Origin: Sedimentisphaerales bacterium
GTDB taxonomy: Bacteria > Planctomycetota > Phycisphaerae > Sedimentisphaerales > Anaerobacaceae
DNA: 54,260 bases
Assembly (NCBI GenBank): GCA_016932835.1
Contig: JAFGCD010000144.1
Span: 1-54,260 of the forward strand
Reading direction: 5' to 3'
Position 1 is the first letter of the stretch; each line of letters begins with the position of its first letter. This document shows positions 6,914-15,721 of this stretch, piece by piece. The position numbers and the translations under genes were made by a program. The notes under the pieces are model-generated. The model searched no databases. It saw nothing but the letters and a program-made list of their open reading frames with translations, and was not told where the DNA came from.

Positions 6914-8404
6914 CTACTCGGCTTGCCAGAAACCCAACATGTGGTCGTAAACCCTCATGTACTCTCGCAGGGCCTTTTGATACGCATCCGACTTGTCGCT
7001 TCGCGGCCGGATGGTCTCATCTACGATTCTCCTGCTCAGGGCCTCGGCGGCAAGGTCGTCAATCAGGGCGACTCCCGCAGCTCCCAACAGCGCCGCTCCC
7101 TTGAGCCCGGCCTCAGGCTCACAGGCCAGTTGAAGCGGCCTCTGGATCACGTCGGCCTTTATTTGGCTCCAGAGCTTATTGCGGGCGCCGCCGCCCACGC
7201 AGAACACCTCACCAATCTCAAGACCGAGACTTTCGAACAACCCCACATCCCTGCCCATGCCCAGAGCCACGCCCTCCATGACCGAGCGGACAAAATGCGG
7301 GCCTGTATGGTTCAGCGTTATTCCGAAGAAGCCGCCTTTGCCGGCGGTGTTCTCGCGCCGCCGCTCGCCCAGCATATAGGGATAAAACAGCAAACCGTCG
7401 CTGCCTTCAGGCGCCTCGTTCGCTATATCGATAAGCCCGTCGTACGATATTTCGTCGCCTCGCAGAGATGTAACCAAATCCCTGCACCATTTCATACTCA
7501 GGCCGCCGCAATCGAGCAGCGTAAAGGGAATCCAGCCTTCGACAACATGCCTGAGATTCTGTATCCCCGGATGAATCAGTGGCTTTTTGCTGTGGGACGC
7601 CAGCAGCGCGCTCGTACCTGTCACGTCGGCGATGGTCCCCTTGGAAACCACCCCGAAGCCCAGCATTGAGACAGGGAAATCCCCGCCGCCCGCTACTACC
7701 GGCGTACCGGACGTCAGGCCGGTCTGCTCGGCAGCCTGTGTAGTGACCTGCCCAATCACGGTATGCGAGGCCTTCGCCGGGGCAAAACGCTCCAGGTCCA
7801 CACCGACCGCTTCAGCCAATACGGGCGAATATTCATCTTTTTGACAGTCCCAGAGAAATGACCCGGAAGCCTCGCTCGGATCGGCGGCGGCTACACCGGT
7901 AAGCCTGAAATTGATGAAATCCTTGGGAACGAGGAACCAGCGGGTCTTATCATAGGCATCGCCGTCGTTTTCTCGTATCCATCGCACCTTCAGGGCCGTC
8001 CAGGCCGGATTAACGGAAGAGCCGGCAATTCGCGCCAATTCCGGCTCATCATGGTTCTGTCGCACCGATTCGCACTGCTCGCCGCAGCGCTTATCACACC
8101 AGAGCTGCACCCACGGCGTCGTCACATCGCCGGCCTCATCGATACCGACAGGACCGTGCATCTGCCCGCAACAGGCAACCGCCGCAATCGAATCAGAACC
8201 TACGCCGGTTTCAGCGAGGACCTGTCTGACGGCCTTGCAGGTATTGAGCCACCATGAATCAGGCTGCTGCTGCGCCCAGTTTGTCCGCGGGCTGTCAACT
8301 TCGTGCTTCACCTGGCCTATCCCGAGTATCAGGCCGTCAGCTTTGACCACCGCCGCCCGAATGCTCTGGGTGCCTATGTCCAATGCAAGGATGTTTTCCC
8401 TCAT
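6914..8404 (-). CDS. xylB: Xylulokinase (FGGY family)
   Basis: The product is 496 residues, the usual FGGY kinase length. The N-terminus has the actin-like ATPase phosphate-1 motif (LALDIGTQSIRAAV). The sequences AVACCGQMHGPVGID and TPWVQLWCDKRC correspond to the substrate-site region of xylulokinases. The C-terminal domain has GVALGMGRD and FCVGGGARNKLW (adenosine motif). FGGY kinases phosphorylate sugars, xylulokinase making D-xylulose 5-phosphate. The branch is close to XylB, but assignment to xylulose rather than another ketose is inference. The dehydrogenase gene lies 25 bases upstream on the same strand, so a polyol/sugar to ketose to ketose-phosphate route is plausible. Confidence 0.88.
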   Translation of the reverse strand: MRENILALDIGTQSIRAAVVKADGLILGIGQVKHEVDSPRTNWAQQQPDSWWLNTCKAVRQVLAETGVGSDSIAAVACCGQMHGPVGIDEAGDVTTPWVQLWCDKRCGEQCESVRQNHDEPELARIAGSSVNPAWTALKVRWIRENDGDAYDKTRWFLVPKDFINFRLTGVAAADPSEASGSFLWDCQKDEYSPVLAEAVGVDLERFAPAKASHTVIGQVTTQAAEQTGLTSGTPVVAGGGDFPVSMLGFGVVSKGTIADVTGTSALLASHSKKPLIHPGIQNLRHVVEGWIPFTLLDCGGLSMKWCRDLVTSLRGDEISYDGLIDIANEAPEGSDGLLFYPYMLGERRRENTAGKGGFFGITLNHTGPHFVRSVMEGVALGMGRDVGLFESLGLEIGEVFCVGGGARNKLWSQIKADVIQRPLQLACEPEAGLKGAALLGAAGVALIDDLAAEALSRRIVDETIRPRSDKSDAYQKALREYMRVYDHMLGFWQAE

Positions 8405-8429
8405 TTTAGGGCCTCGACTGCATATTCGC

Positions 8430-9467
8430 TCAATATCGCAACAGAGCCTTAATCACCTGCCCGCTTTCGACGGCGCCCAGGGCATCGTTAATCTGCTCAA
8501 GCTCGAATTTGTGAGTAATAAAATCCTCCGCCTTGATTCTGCCCTGTCGAATCCACTCGCAAAGAGGTTCTTGTGCCGCGCGTTCCCGGCGGCGGGTAGG
8601 CCACTGGTGCATATACAGGTTGAAATTATACGGGCCGGCGTCCTTGTCGATGGTTATCTCGGATTCGGCGACTACGCCATAAACGCAGATCGAGCCGCCG
8701 AGCTTGATCATCCCAAGTGCTGTGTTGATAATGGCACTGTTGCCGACTGCGTCGATAACCGCATCGAACGGTTTGCCCCGCTTGCCGACAAGCTCCTTCA
8801 ATTCCTCGCTTTCGGGCGAGAAGACCGCGTCGGCCCCGCACGCCAGCGCCTTCTCCCGCTTGTTGTCCAGCGGGTCAACAACGCCGATATAACCCAGGCC
8901 CAGCAGCTTGCCGAACGTCAGGAAGCTCAAGCCCACCGGCCCGGCTCCGAATATCAAAATATCGTCGTCCTTCTGCAGGTTGAAATCCCCGAACCCGCCG
9001 TAAACCTCGCGCCAGGTGCACAATAATACGGCGGCTTCGACCGAGATGTCGTTCGGCACGGCACGCTGAATCTCATAGCATTCGAACCACCCGTGTTCCG
9101 CGTCGGCGACACCGTCGGCAACCATCGCATCGTGGTCGGTCGCCAGCGTGTATTCACAGAATCCGCCCCATCCGCTCGAATATTTCAGGTCGTCGAATTC
9201 GAAGACCAGCCCCCCGATAATGCGGTCGCCCAATTTGAAATTGCGAACCTTCTCGCCGACCGTATCGACGATGCCGACCGACTCGTGCCCCAGAATAAGC
9301 GGATACTTATCGACGCCGGGGAAGTGTCCCGAAACCAGTTTGCCGTCGGTCGCATTGCACAGGCACGCGGCCTCCGTTTTGACCCTTGCCTGGTACGGGC
9401 TGACTTCTGGCTCGCCGACATCGACGATTTCAACTTTGCCCGGTTCAATAACTGCGACTGTTCGCAT
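8430..9467 (-). CDS. Zinc-type medium-chain sugar/polyol dehydrogenase
   Basis: The product is 345 residues. It has a GroES-like N-terminal domain with the GHESVGIV motif (residues 60-67), a likely catalytic Cys in EAACLCNATDGK (35 or 37), and a Rossmann nucleotide-binding site IFGAGPVGLSFL (about 170). The four-Cys structural-zinc loop seen in many family members is missing; the corresponding stretch has only isolated cysteines. Such enzymes oxidise an alcohol group of a sugar or polyol with NAD(P)+. ATG 9467 has a GGAG sequence upstream. It is followed after 25 bases by xylulokinase, so it likely supplies a ketose to that kinase. The exact substrate is unknown. Confidence 0.85.
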   Translation of the reverse strand: MRTVAVIEPGKVEIVDVGEPEVSPYQARVKTEAACLCNATDGKLVSGHFPGVDKYPLILGHESVGIVDTVGEKVRNFKLGDRIIGGLVFEFDDLKYSSGWGGFCEYTLATDHDAMVADGVADAEHGWFECYEIQRAVPNDISVEAAVLLCTWREVYGGFGDFNLQKDDDILIFGAGPVGLSFLTFGKLLGLGYIGVVDPLDNKREKALACGADAVFSPESEELKELVGKRGKPFDAVIDAVGNSAIINTALGMIKLGGSICVYGVVAESEITIDKDAGPYNFNLYMHQWPTRRRERAAQEPLCEWIRQGRIKAEDFITHKFELEQINDALGAVESGQVIKALLRY

Positions 9468-9575
9468 GAATCTGCTCCTTCTTCTTTTGACTGCTGCTCC
9501 TGCTCAATACCCCTGCCTGCGATGAGATCAGGACATTGCCGGCCGAGACGATAACGATACCCAGTATCAGAACGC

Positions 9576-9599
9576 CAGAACCGGCTTAAGCCGGTTCTG
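9576..9599. promoter_or_regulatory. Perfect 24-bp palindrome between propeller and dehydrogenase genes
   Basis: The half site CAGAACCGGCTT is followed directly by its reverse complement. It lies only 7 bases beyond the stop codon of the propeller gene and about 110 bases upstream of the dehydrogenase start. No T run follows on the minus strand, so it is not a standard terminator. An operator for the dehydrogenase-kinase pair or an intercistronic RNA hairpin are both possible. A smaller inverted repeat GATAC-TGG-GTATC (minus strand) lies next to it at 9556-9568. Confidence 0.5.
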
Positions 9600-9605
9600 C
9601 AGCTG

Positions 9606-10712
9606 TTATTTCGCGGGCAAATCGATATAGGCAATCGTATAGGGTTTGTCGTGGGCGGTGTTGACCTTATCCGGGCCGGTCACCTTGTCGAAACAGGTCA
9701 CCACAAGCCGATCGCCCCAGACGATCGGCTCTCCGGGCTGGTCCAGTCCGCCTTTGGAGCCGTCGCAATCCGGGCTTCTCGCCAGGACCCGGACCTTCCC
9801 TCGCGGAGAGACCACGCAAACCGCATTTTCCGAAAAGTCGGCGACGTATATATTGTCGTCACCGTCAACGCATATCCCGTCGGTCGTCCTCATGCACTTG
9901 TCTTTTGCGAATATCCTGTTCGAGGCGACATTGCCCTGTGAATCGAACGTTATCTTGTGAATCGTCCCGTCGCCGAAATTTCCGACAAATAGATTGCCCT
10001 TACTGTCGAAGACCAGGCCATCGACGCCGTACTGGCAGTTCATATTCAGCGTTTTGAATTCGGCCAGCAGATTCTTGTCGGCCCGCGTATTCTTGACCTT
10101 GACTTGCCTGTCGTCGATGTCGAAGCGATATACCGCACTGACCAACTGTTTTTCCTTTATCTTCGGCAGCATACTCTGGGTAACGTATAGCTTGCCGTTG
10201 TGCACTCGTATCCCGTTCGGATGCGCCATCCCGTCGGCCACTATGGTTGTCCTAACAATCTTGCCGTTGCGGATTCTAAGCCGGAGTATCCGCCCCTTGT
10301 CGTTGGGCTTGACCCAACCCTGGTTGTCGCACACGAACAAATCGCCGTCGGGCCCGAAGGCGATTCCCATAGGACACGCCACGCCGGTATCGCCGCGTGT
10401 GGGCACGGCGGTCCACAATCGCGCCTTGTCGTCTTTGCCGATTTTCATCAGCACAGCCGGCCGCGATTGATCGCCGTAATTCGGGCAGGCAACGACGATA
10501 TTACCCTCGGCATCGATTGCCATGCCGTCCGGAGTCGGGCATATATCCGGCAATTCCACCAGCAGCTTCGAGGCGGTCAATGCCGGGCATTTCTTCTGAG
10601 GAACGTACCCCTCAACAGGCCCTTTGCAGGATACCAGGGCTGCGCATCCAAGCAAGGCCGCCAGCCAGATCGAAAAAAAATATCTGTATGATTTCGACGA
10701 ATAGGTATGCAT
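9606..10712 (-). CDS. Secreted SMP-30/NHL-type beta-propeller lipoprotein
   Basis: The product is 368 residues from ATG 10712, with GGA upstream; the longer frame start at 10751 lacks support. The N-terminus is a lipoprotein signal (hydrophobic core IWLAALLGCAALVSC, lipobox LVSC). The mature part has repeated blades with patterns such as 'DGMAIDAEGNIVVAC', 'GIAFGPDGDLFVCDN', 'GLVFDSKGNLFVGNFGDG' and 'GICVDGDDNIYVADFSENA', typical of SMP-30/gluconolactonase or NHL propellers. It may hydrolyse a sugar lactone or bind a ligand in the periplasm. The gene precedes the dehydrogenase-kinase pair on the same strand but is separated by 138 bases that contain a palindrome, so it may or may not be co-transcribed. 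Confidence 0.82.
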   Translation of the reverse strand: MHTYSSKSYRYFFSIWLAALLGCAALVSCKGPVEGYVPQKKCPALTASKLLVELPDICPTPDGMAIDAEGNIVVACPNYGDQSRPAVLMKIGKDDKARLWTAVPTRGDTGVACPMGIAFGPDGDLFVCDNQGWVKPNDKGRILRLRIRNGKIVRTTIVADGMAHPNGIRVHNGKLYVTQSMLPKIKEKQLVSAVYRFDIDDRQVKVKNTRADKNLLAEFKTLNMNCQYGVDGLVFDSKGNLFVGNFGDGTIHKITFDSQGNVASNRIFAKDKCMRTTDGICVDGDDNIYVADFSENAVCVVSPRGKVRVLARSPDCDGSKGGLDQPGEPIVWGDRLVVTCFDKVTGPDKVNTAHDKPYTIAYIDLPAK

Positions 10713-10858
10713 GATTGGCGTCCTTTTCAGAGAATCATTCTTGAATACCAAACCACAGCGATTCGCTCGAAATGATAGCCTCAGCCGGTGAATAAATCAA
10801 CACTTACTCCGCCAAACGACTCTGCCGGCCTCTCTGTGCCCCGATTCGGCACATTGTC

Positions 10859-10887
10859 TTGAGTTATACCGCCAAAAACGCTAAAAT
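10859..10887 (+). promoter_or_regulatory. Sigma-70-type promoter of the HzsA-like gene
   Basis: TTGAGT (10859-10864) and TAAAAT (10882-10887) are 17 bases apart and lie 38 bases upstream of the chosen ATG. Confidence 0.45.
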
Positions 10888-10925
10888 ACTCGGTAAAGAC
10901 CGACGCATTGAAAGGCAAACTAAGT

Positions 10926-13900
10926 ATGAACAACCGGCGGCGCTGCATTCTTACTCGCTTGACTATCTTGACTTTCGCCATGCCGATTATGGTCTGCATT
11001 TCCCTGCCGGTTTCGGCCAGAGGGCAGACATACACAAGGAAAGACAGCTTTTCCGAGACCATGCTCGGCTCTCGGTCGGCACTGAAGGCCTCGGCTGTCG
11101 ATGAGCAGGTCGACGAACTCTATCGGCATCTTCGCTTGCAGCTAATGAGAGATTTCCCCATCGAAGCCGACTGGATGCTCCAGGATAATGAGAACAATCT
11201 TCGCCGGTGGTTCGACGCCGGCGATAACGCTGATATTGAAATGAAGATGATTGCCGGAGTCCTTGGCGAAATCGGCGCAGAAGGCGCTGAATTGAAAGCT
11301 GCTTTCGAAGACCTTAAACAGAAAAAGATCCCGGCTGACGACAGGCAATGGCTCGATTTGTATATCGAGGCCTGCCGAGTGCGAAGGGCCGCTCGGCTGG
11401 CTCGCCTTATCGAGGCGGCCCCAAGAATCGTGTTCACCAAACACTTCAATATGGGCGGCTCGCACTACGCCTATACGGAGGCCCAATCCGACGCTCAGGC
11501 CGAACGCCAATACAGGCCCGGCGCCGGCCTTTGCATACTTCATCTGGACGGGCCCTACGGCGAGGTCGAGACGCTTATCGACGATCGCAAGGGAGTCATT
11601 CGCGACCCCGGCGTTTCATACGACGGTAAGACCATTCTCTTTTCCTGGAAAAAATCCGACCGCCAAGACGACTACCATCTCTATGAAATGAACGTCGAAA
11701 CCCGGAAGATCACCCAGATAACATCAGGCCTGGGGTTCGCCGACTATGAAGCCGACTATCTCCCTAACGATGATATAATCTTCAACTCGACGCGATGCGT
11801 GCAGATCGTTGATTGCTGGTGGACCGAGGTCAGCAACCTCTATACTTGCGACAGGAAGGGCCGATTCCTCCGCCGACTCACTTTCGACCAGGTGCATACG
11901 AATTTCCCAACCGTCCTCGCCGACGGAACTGTGATTTACACCCGCTGGGATTACAACGACCGAGGCCAGCTATTCCCGCAACCCCTCTTCCAGATGAATC
12001 CGGACGGCACAGCCCAGCGGGAATTTTACGGCAACAACTCATGGTTCCCCACAACGATACTGCACGCTCGCGGGATACCCGGTACGAACAAGGTCATCGC
12101 CATCGCTACGGGCCACCACAGCCGGCAGACGGGCAAGCTGATAATCGTCGACCCGGCCAAGGGCCGGCAGGAAAACAGCGGTGTTCAACTAATAGCCCCC
12201 CTCCGCGAAACCAGGGCCGAGAGGATCGATGCATACGGCCAAGACGGCGAACTCTTTCAATATCCCTACGGTCTGTCTGAAACCGAGTATCTGGTGACCT
12301 ATTCACCCTTCGGCTGGGCACAGGAGCCTGTCCTGTTCAATATCTACTATATGACCATAGAAGGCAGACGAGAACTGCTCGCATCCGATCCGGGCATCTC
12401 GTGCAACCAGCCGATACCGATTACGCCCCGGCCCCGCCCGCACCTCAGGCCCGGGATGGTCGATTTCCAGCAGGGCTGCGGGACATATTACTTGCAGGAT
12501 GTCTATCAGGGCGACGGTCTCAAGGGCATACCCCGCGGAACGATAAAGAAGCTCAGAGTAGTCGAGATAAAGTTCCGGGCGGCGGGAGTCCGGTCCAACG
12601 GCAACGGCGGCCCCGCAGGCGGAGCACTTGTAAGCACCCCGGTCGCAATACGCAACGGCTGCTGGGACGCAAAAGTGATTCTGGGAGAGGCCGAGGTCTA
12701 TGAGGATGGTTCGGCCTGCTTCGATGTCCCCGCACGCACGCCGGTTTATTTCCAGGCGATCGACGAAAAGGGCTATGCCGTTCAGTCTATGCGGACATGG
12801 TCAACTCTCCAGCCCGGAGAGACATTTTCTTGTGTAGGATGCCATGAAACGAAAGACGAAACCCCTCTGGCCACTGCAAAGCCGACCATGGCAATGAAAG
12901 CGGGGCCGCAACAACTCGAACCATTCTACGGACCGCCAAGAGGATTCAGCTTCAGCCGCGAAATTCAGCCCATCCTCGACCGCCATTGTACCGCCTGCCA
13001 CAACGACCGGGCCAACAGGCGGGGACTCTTCGACGGCCTGGCCGATCTTCACGGCCATCCTCCGGTTTCGCCTAACGGCGTTTCACTCCCCGGCGAGACC
13101 GCCTTCAGTCTCCTTGATGCCCCTAATCGGGACGACAACGCAGGCAGAATCTGGTCCGACGCCTATCTGGCCCTGACGAACGGCGGCGAGCCGGACACCG
13201 GGGTCGTCCGATGGCTCAATGTTCAGTCCATACCCCCCATGCTGCCGCCTTATTTCACTGGAGCGGTAAAGAGCCCGCTGATTAAGATGCTCGAAGCCGG
13301 ACATCATGAAGTCGCGCTCTCGAAAGAGGAGGCAGACAAAATCGCATCCTGGATCGACCTGCTCGTGCCGTACTGCGCCGACTATCTCGAAGCCAACTGC
13401 TGGACCGACGAAGAACTGAAGAAGTACCTGCACTACCAGAACAAACGCGATCTCATGGCCGCAATCGAGGCCGACAACATCCGCCGGCTGATTGCCCCGA
13501 CCGGCCCGGCGCCCGATCTGCTGCCCTCGAATGACCCGCTCGCAAACCCATACCGCAATCTCGCGGTCAATCCCGGGGCCGTCATGGGGTATGCTCGCTC
13601 CTGGCCGCACGCCTCCTCGAACAGCGAATACAACAACATGCCCGCATTCGCCGCACGTAACGCTATCGACGGCAAGACCGAAAACAAAGGCCACGGCGAC
13701 AATTTCCCCTCCTGGGGGCCCGACAAACGCAGCGACCTCTGGTGGAAGGTGGATTTCGGAAGACTCGTGGAAATTGACAAGGTGACTGTCTATATCAGGG
13801 CCGATTTCCCCCATGATGACTACTGGCACAGCGCAACGATCGAGTTTTCCGACGGTACAAAAGAGGCAATATCCATCGAAAAGACCGCCGAGCCCCAGGC

Positions 13901-14054
13901 ATTTACGTTTGAGAAACGAACCGTCTCGTCGCTACGATTGACCGACCTGAGAGAGGCAGAGCCCCTCGGCTGGTGCGGCCTGACGGAAGTGCAGGTCTGG
14001 GGCAGGGATGTTTACGCGTATCCTTCACCTCTTGCAGCCATCTATAATCCGTAG
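10926..14054 (+). CDS. Secreted HzsA-related protein with two CXXCH sites and a C-terminal discoidin-like domain
   Basis: The product is 1,042 residues from ATG 10926 (AAAGG 10 bases upstream; the alternative TTG at 10908 adds six residues). An N-terminal signal peptide is followed by a helical segment, then a TolB/WD-like propeller (about 175-480; motifs such as DGKTILFSWKKS and ADGTVIYTRWDYNDRGQ). Next is the region shared with hydrazine-synthase alpha-like proteins and two heme c sites, CVGCH (636) and CTACH (688). The C-terminus (about 880-1035) resembles an F5/8 discoidin carbohydrate-binding domain. Real hydrazine synthase belongs to anammox bacteria; this relative more likely serves periplasmic electron transfer or sugar oxidation. 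It heads a plus-strand cluster with a dehydrogenase-like enzyme and a sugar isomerase. Confidence 0.8.
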   Translation: MNNRRRCILTRLTILTFAMPIMVCISLPVSARGQTYTRKDSFSETMLGSRSALKASAVDEQVDELYRHLRLQLMRDFPIEADWMLQDNENNLRRWFDAGDNADIEMKMIAGVLGEIGAEGAELKAAFEDLKQKKIPADDRQWLDLYIEACRVRRAARLARLIEAAPRIVFTKHFNMGGSHYAYTEAQSDAQAERQYRPGAGLCILHLDGPYGEVETLIDDRKGVIRDPGVSYDGKTILFSWKKSDRQDDYHLYEMNVETRKITQITSGLGFADYEADYLPNDDIIFNSTRCVQIVDCWWTEVSNLYTCDRKGRFLRRLTFDQVHTNFPTVLADGTVIYTRWDYNDRGQLFPQPLFQMNPDGTAQREFYGNNSWFPTTILHARGIPGTNKVIAIATGHHSRQTGKLIIVDPAKGRQENSGVQLIAPLRETRAERIDAYGQDGELFQYPYGLSETEYLVTYSPFGWAQEPVLFNIYYMTIEGRRELLASDPGISCNQPIPITPRPRPHLRPGMVDFQQGCGTYYLQDVYQGDGLKGIPRGTIKKLRVVEIKFRAAGVRSNGNGGPAGGALVSTPVAIRNGCWDAKVILGEAEVYEDGSACFDVPARTPVYFQAIDEKGYAVQSMRTWSTLQPGETFSCVGCHETKDETPLATAKPTMAMKAGPQQLEPFYGPPRGFSFSREIQPILDRHCTACHNDRANRRGLFDGLADLHGHPPVSPNGVSLPGETAFSLLDAPNRDDNAGRIWSDAYLALTNGGEPDTGVVRWLNVQSIPPMLPPYFTGAVKSPLIKMLEAGHHEVALSKEEADKIASWIDLLVPYCADYLEANCWTDEELKKYLHYQNKRDLMAAIEADNIRRLIAPTGPAPDLLPSNDPLANPYRNLAVNPGAVMGYARSWPHASSNSEYNNMPAFAARNAIDGKTENKGHGDNFPSWGPDKRSDLWWKVDFGRLVEIDKVTVYIRADFPHDDYWHSATIEFSDGTKEAISIEKTAEPQAFTFEKRTVSSLRLTDLREAEPLGWCGLTEVQVWGRDVYAYPSPLAAIYNP

Positions 14055-14059
14055 TCATC

Positions 14060-15022
14060 ATGAAAGGAATCATGCACGTGAAATTGGAGAAGGCAGACAA
14101 ACCCACATTCTATTTCATCGGCGTAACGACGGGCAGGTCGTCGATTATGAGGGTATTTCCGAAATGGGCGGAGCATCTCGGCCTCGGTGACTGTCCCATT
14201 AAGGGTATTGACTGCAAGTGGCATGACGAGCCGGAGGTTTATCGGCAGGTAGTCTCTTTTCTCAAAAACGACGAGCTTTCTCTGGGCGCCTTGGTCACTA
14301 CCCACAAACTCGACCTGCTCGCGGTCTGTCGGGACCTCTTCGACGAGCTCGGCCCCGACGCCCGACTGCTCGGCGAGATAAGCTGCATCTCCAAAGACAA
14401 CGGCAAATTGATCGGCCACGCCAAGGACCCCGTCACCAGCGGACTATCGCTCGAAGCGTTCGTGCCGCCAGGCTACTGGAAACAGTCGCACGCCCGGATG
14501 TGCCTGCTCGGCGCAGGCGGCTCGTCGCTGGCGCTGACGACATACCTGATGAAAACCAAAGATCCCGCCGATCTGCCGTCCAAGGTATATGTCACCAATC
14601 GCAGCACCCCGCGACTCGAACAGATGCGCCGAATACACGAGCAAATCAACCCCGGCATGGAGGTCGAATACATCCACTGCCCCCGTCCCCAGGACAACGA
14701 CCGCGTCGTGAACAGCCTCGAGCCGGGTTCGGTCGTAGTCAATGCAACCGGTTTGGGAAAAGACGCCCCCGGCTCGCCCATAACAGGCGCCGCCGTCTTT
14801 CCCGCCAACGGCATGGCATGGGAGTTCAACTACCGCGGCGACCTTGTTTTCCTGGACCAGGCCAATGCCCAGAAGCAGCAGCGAAACCTGCACGTCGAGG
14901 ACGGCTGGACATACTTCATCCACGGCTGGACAAGGGTAATCGCAGAGGTATTCCATATCGAGATACCGACCGCGGGGCCGGCATTCGACGAACTCTCGGC
15001 AATCGCCGCCGAAGTAAGATAG
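14060..15022 (+). CDS. Shikimate-dehydrogenase-like oxidoreductase
   Basis: The product is up to 320 residues. The N-terminal part has the shikimate-dehydrogenase-type substrate domain: FIGVTTGRSS, then GALVTTHKLDLL with a lysine where the family has its catalytic Lys, and 'CISKDNGKLIGHAKDP'. The C-terminal Rossmann part has LLGAGGSSLALTTYL (about 150). The family reduces or oxidises a carbonyl with NAD(P)H. Several residues of the true AroE substrate pocket appear changed and the gene sits with sugar genes, so I infer a non-shikimate substrate. The start is ambiguous: ATG 14060 and 14072 are possible, but the ribosome site AAAGGA (14063-14068) fits GTG 14078 best. The gene begins 5 bases after the HzsA-like stop. 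Confidence 0.75.
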   Translation: MKGIMHVKLEKADKPTFYFIGVTTGRSSIMRVFPKWAEHLGLGDCPIKGIDCKWHDEPEVYRQVVSFLKNDELSLGALVTTHKLDLLAVCRDLFDELGPDARLLGEISCISKDNGKLIGHAKDPVTSGLSLEAFVPPGYWKQSHARMCLLGAGGSSLALTTYLMKTKDPADLPSKVYVTNRSTPRLEQMRRIHEQINPGMEVEYIHCPRPQDNDRVVNSLEPGSVVVNATGLGKDAPGSPITGAAVFPANGMAWEFNYRGDLVFLDQANAQKQQRNLHVEDGWTYFIHGWTRVIAEVFHIEIPTAGPAFDELSAIAAEVR

Positions 15023-15035
15023 CAAGGAGAGAATA

Positions 15036-15617
15036 ATGACACCCGGAGAATACCCCAATCCGATAGACCCGTTTGCCGTTCTCATAGATCTCGAAAAAGG
15101 CACTATGCCCGAACATACGAATCACCTCGTCCGGCTCGCCTCGGACATGCGGGGCTATTACGCAGACAGTCGAGCCCTGGAGAGCTTAATCAGCGGCGAT
15201 GCGGACCCGCTCCATTACGAAGTCTTCGAGATACCCGTTATCCCCGAACAGGCGGGACAGCTCATGTATTGCATCAGTAAGCTCCAGCCTGGGAAAATCG
15301 GCGACGAATTCTTTATGACAAAAGGGCACTACCACACCGTCGCCGATACCGCGGAAATCTACCTGTGTCTCAAAGGCGGCGGATACATGCTGATGAAGAC
15401 CGCAGGCGGTAAATGCGCCGCCGAAAAGATGGCACGGGGCACAATGGTGTACGTTCCGCCTTTCTGGGCGCATCGGTCGGTCAATACGTCCGGCGATGAG
15501 CCGCTAATATCGTTTTGCGTCTATCCCGGCAACGCAGGACACAACTACGGCGATATCGAAGCCGAAGGATTCCCGAAGAGAATCTTCGAGCGAGACGGCA
15601 AAATCGTTATCGAGTAA
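15036..15617 (+). CDS. Cupin-type glucose-6-phosphate isomerase
   Basis: The product is 193 residues, the length of archaeal-type cupin phosphoglucose isomerases, which interconvert glucose 6-phosphate and fructose 6-phosphate in the cytoplasm. The metal ligands are visible: His98 and His100 in TKGHYHTVADTAE, Glu107, and His146 in PPFWAHRSVN. Their spacing matches the archaeal enzyme. The motif GDEFFMTKGHYH is diagnostic. AAGGAG precedes the ATG. It lies 13 bases after the dehydrogenase-like gene, so probably in one operon. This enzyme type is unrelated to the common bacterial Pgi and is patchy in bacteria. Confidence 0.92.
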   Translation: MTPGEYPNPIDPFAVLIDLEKGTMPEHTNHLVRLASDMRGYYADSRALESLISGDADPLHYEVFEIPVIPEQAGQLMYCISKLQPGKIGDEFFMTKGHYHTVADTAEIYLCLKGGGYMLMKTAGGKCAAEKMARGTMVYVPPFWAHRSVNTSGDEPLISFCVYPGNAGHNYGDIEAEGFPKRIFERDGKIVIE

Positions 15618-15721
15618 AACAGTGCCGTCGCAGCGCCTGGAACGAAGCGGATAAATAAGCAGGCATTTGCACTATTATCCCGTCTTCGAAGTCGGCTTGG
15701 TCAAAACTAATCCTCGAAACT

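Noticed and set aside
8235..9026. 263-residue plus-strand frame opposite xylulokinase and the dehydrogenase
   Set aside because: It spans two clear minus-strand genes with intact family motifs.
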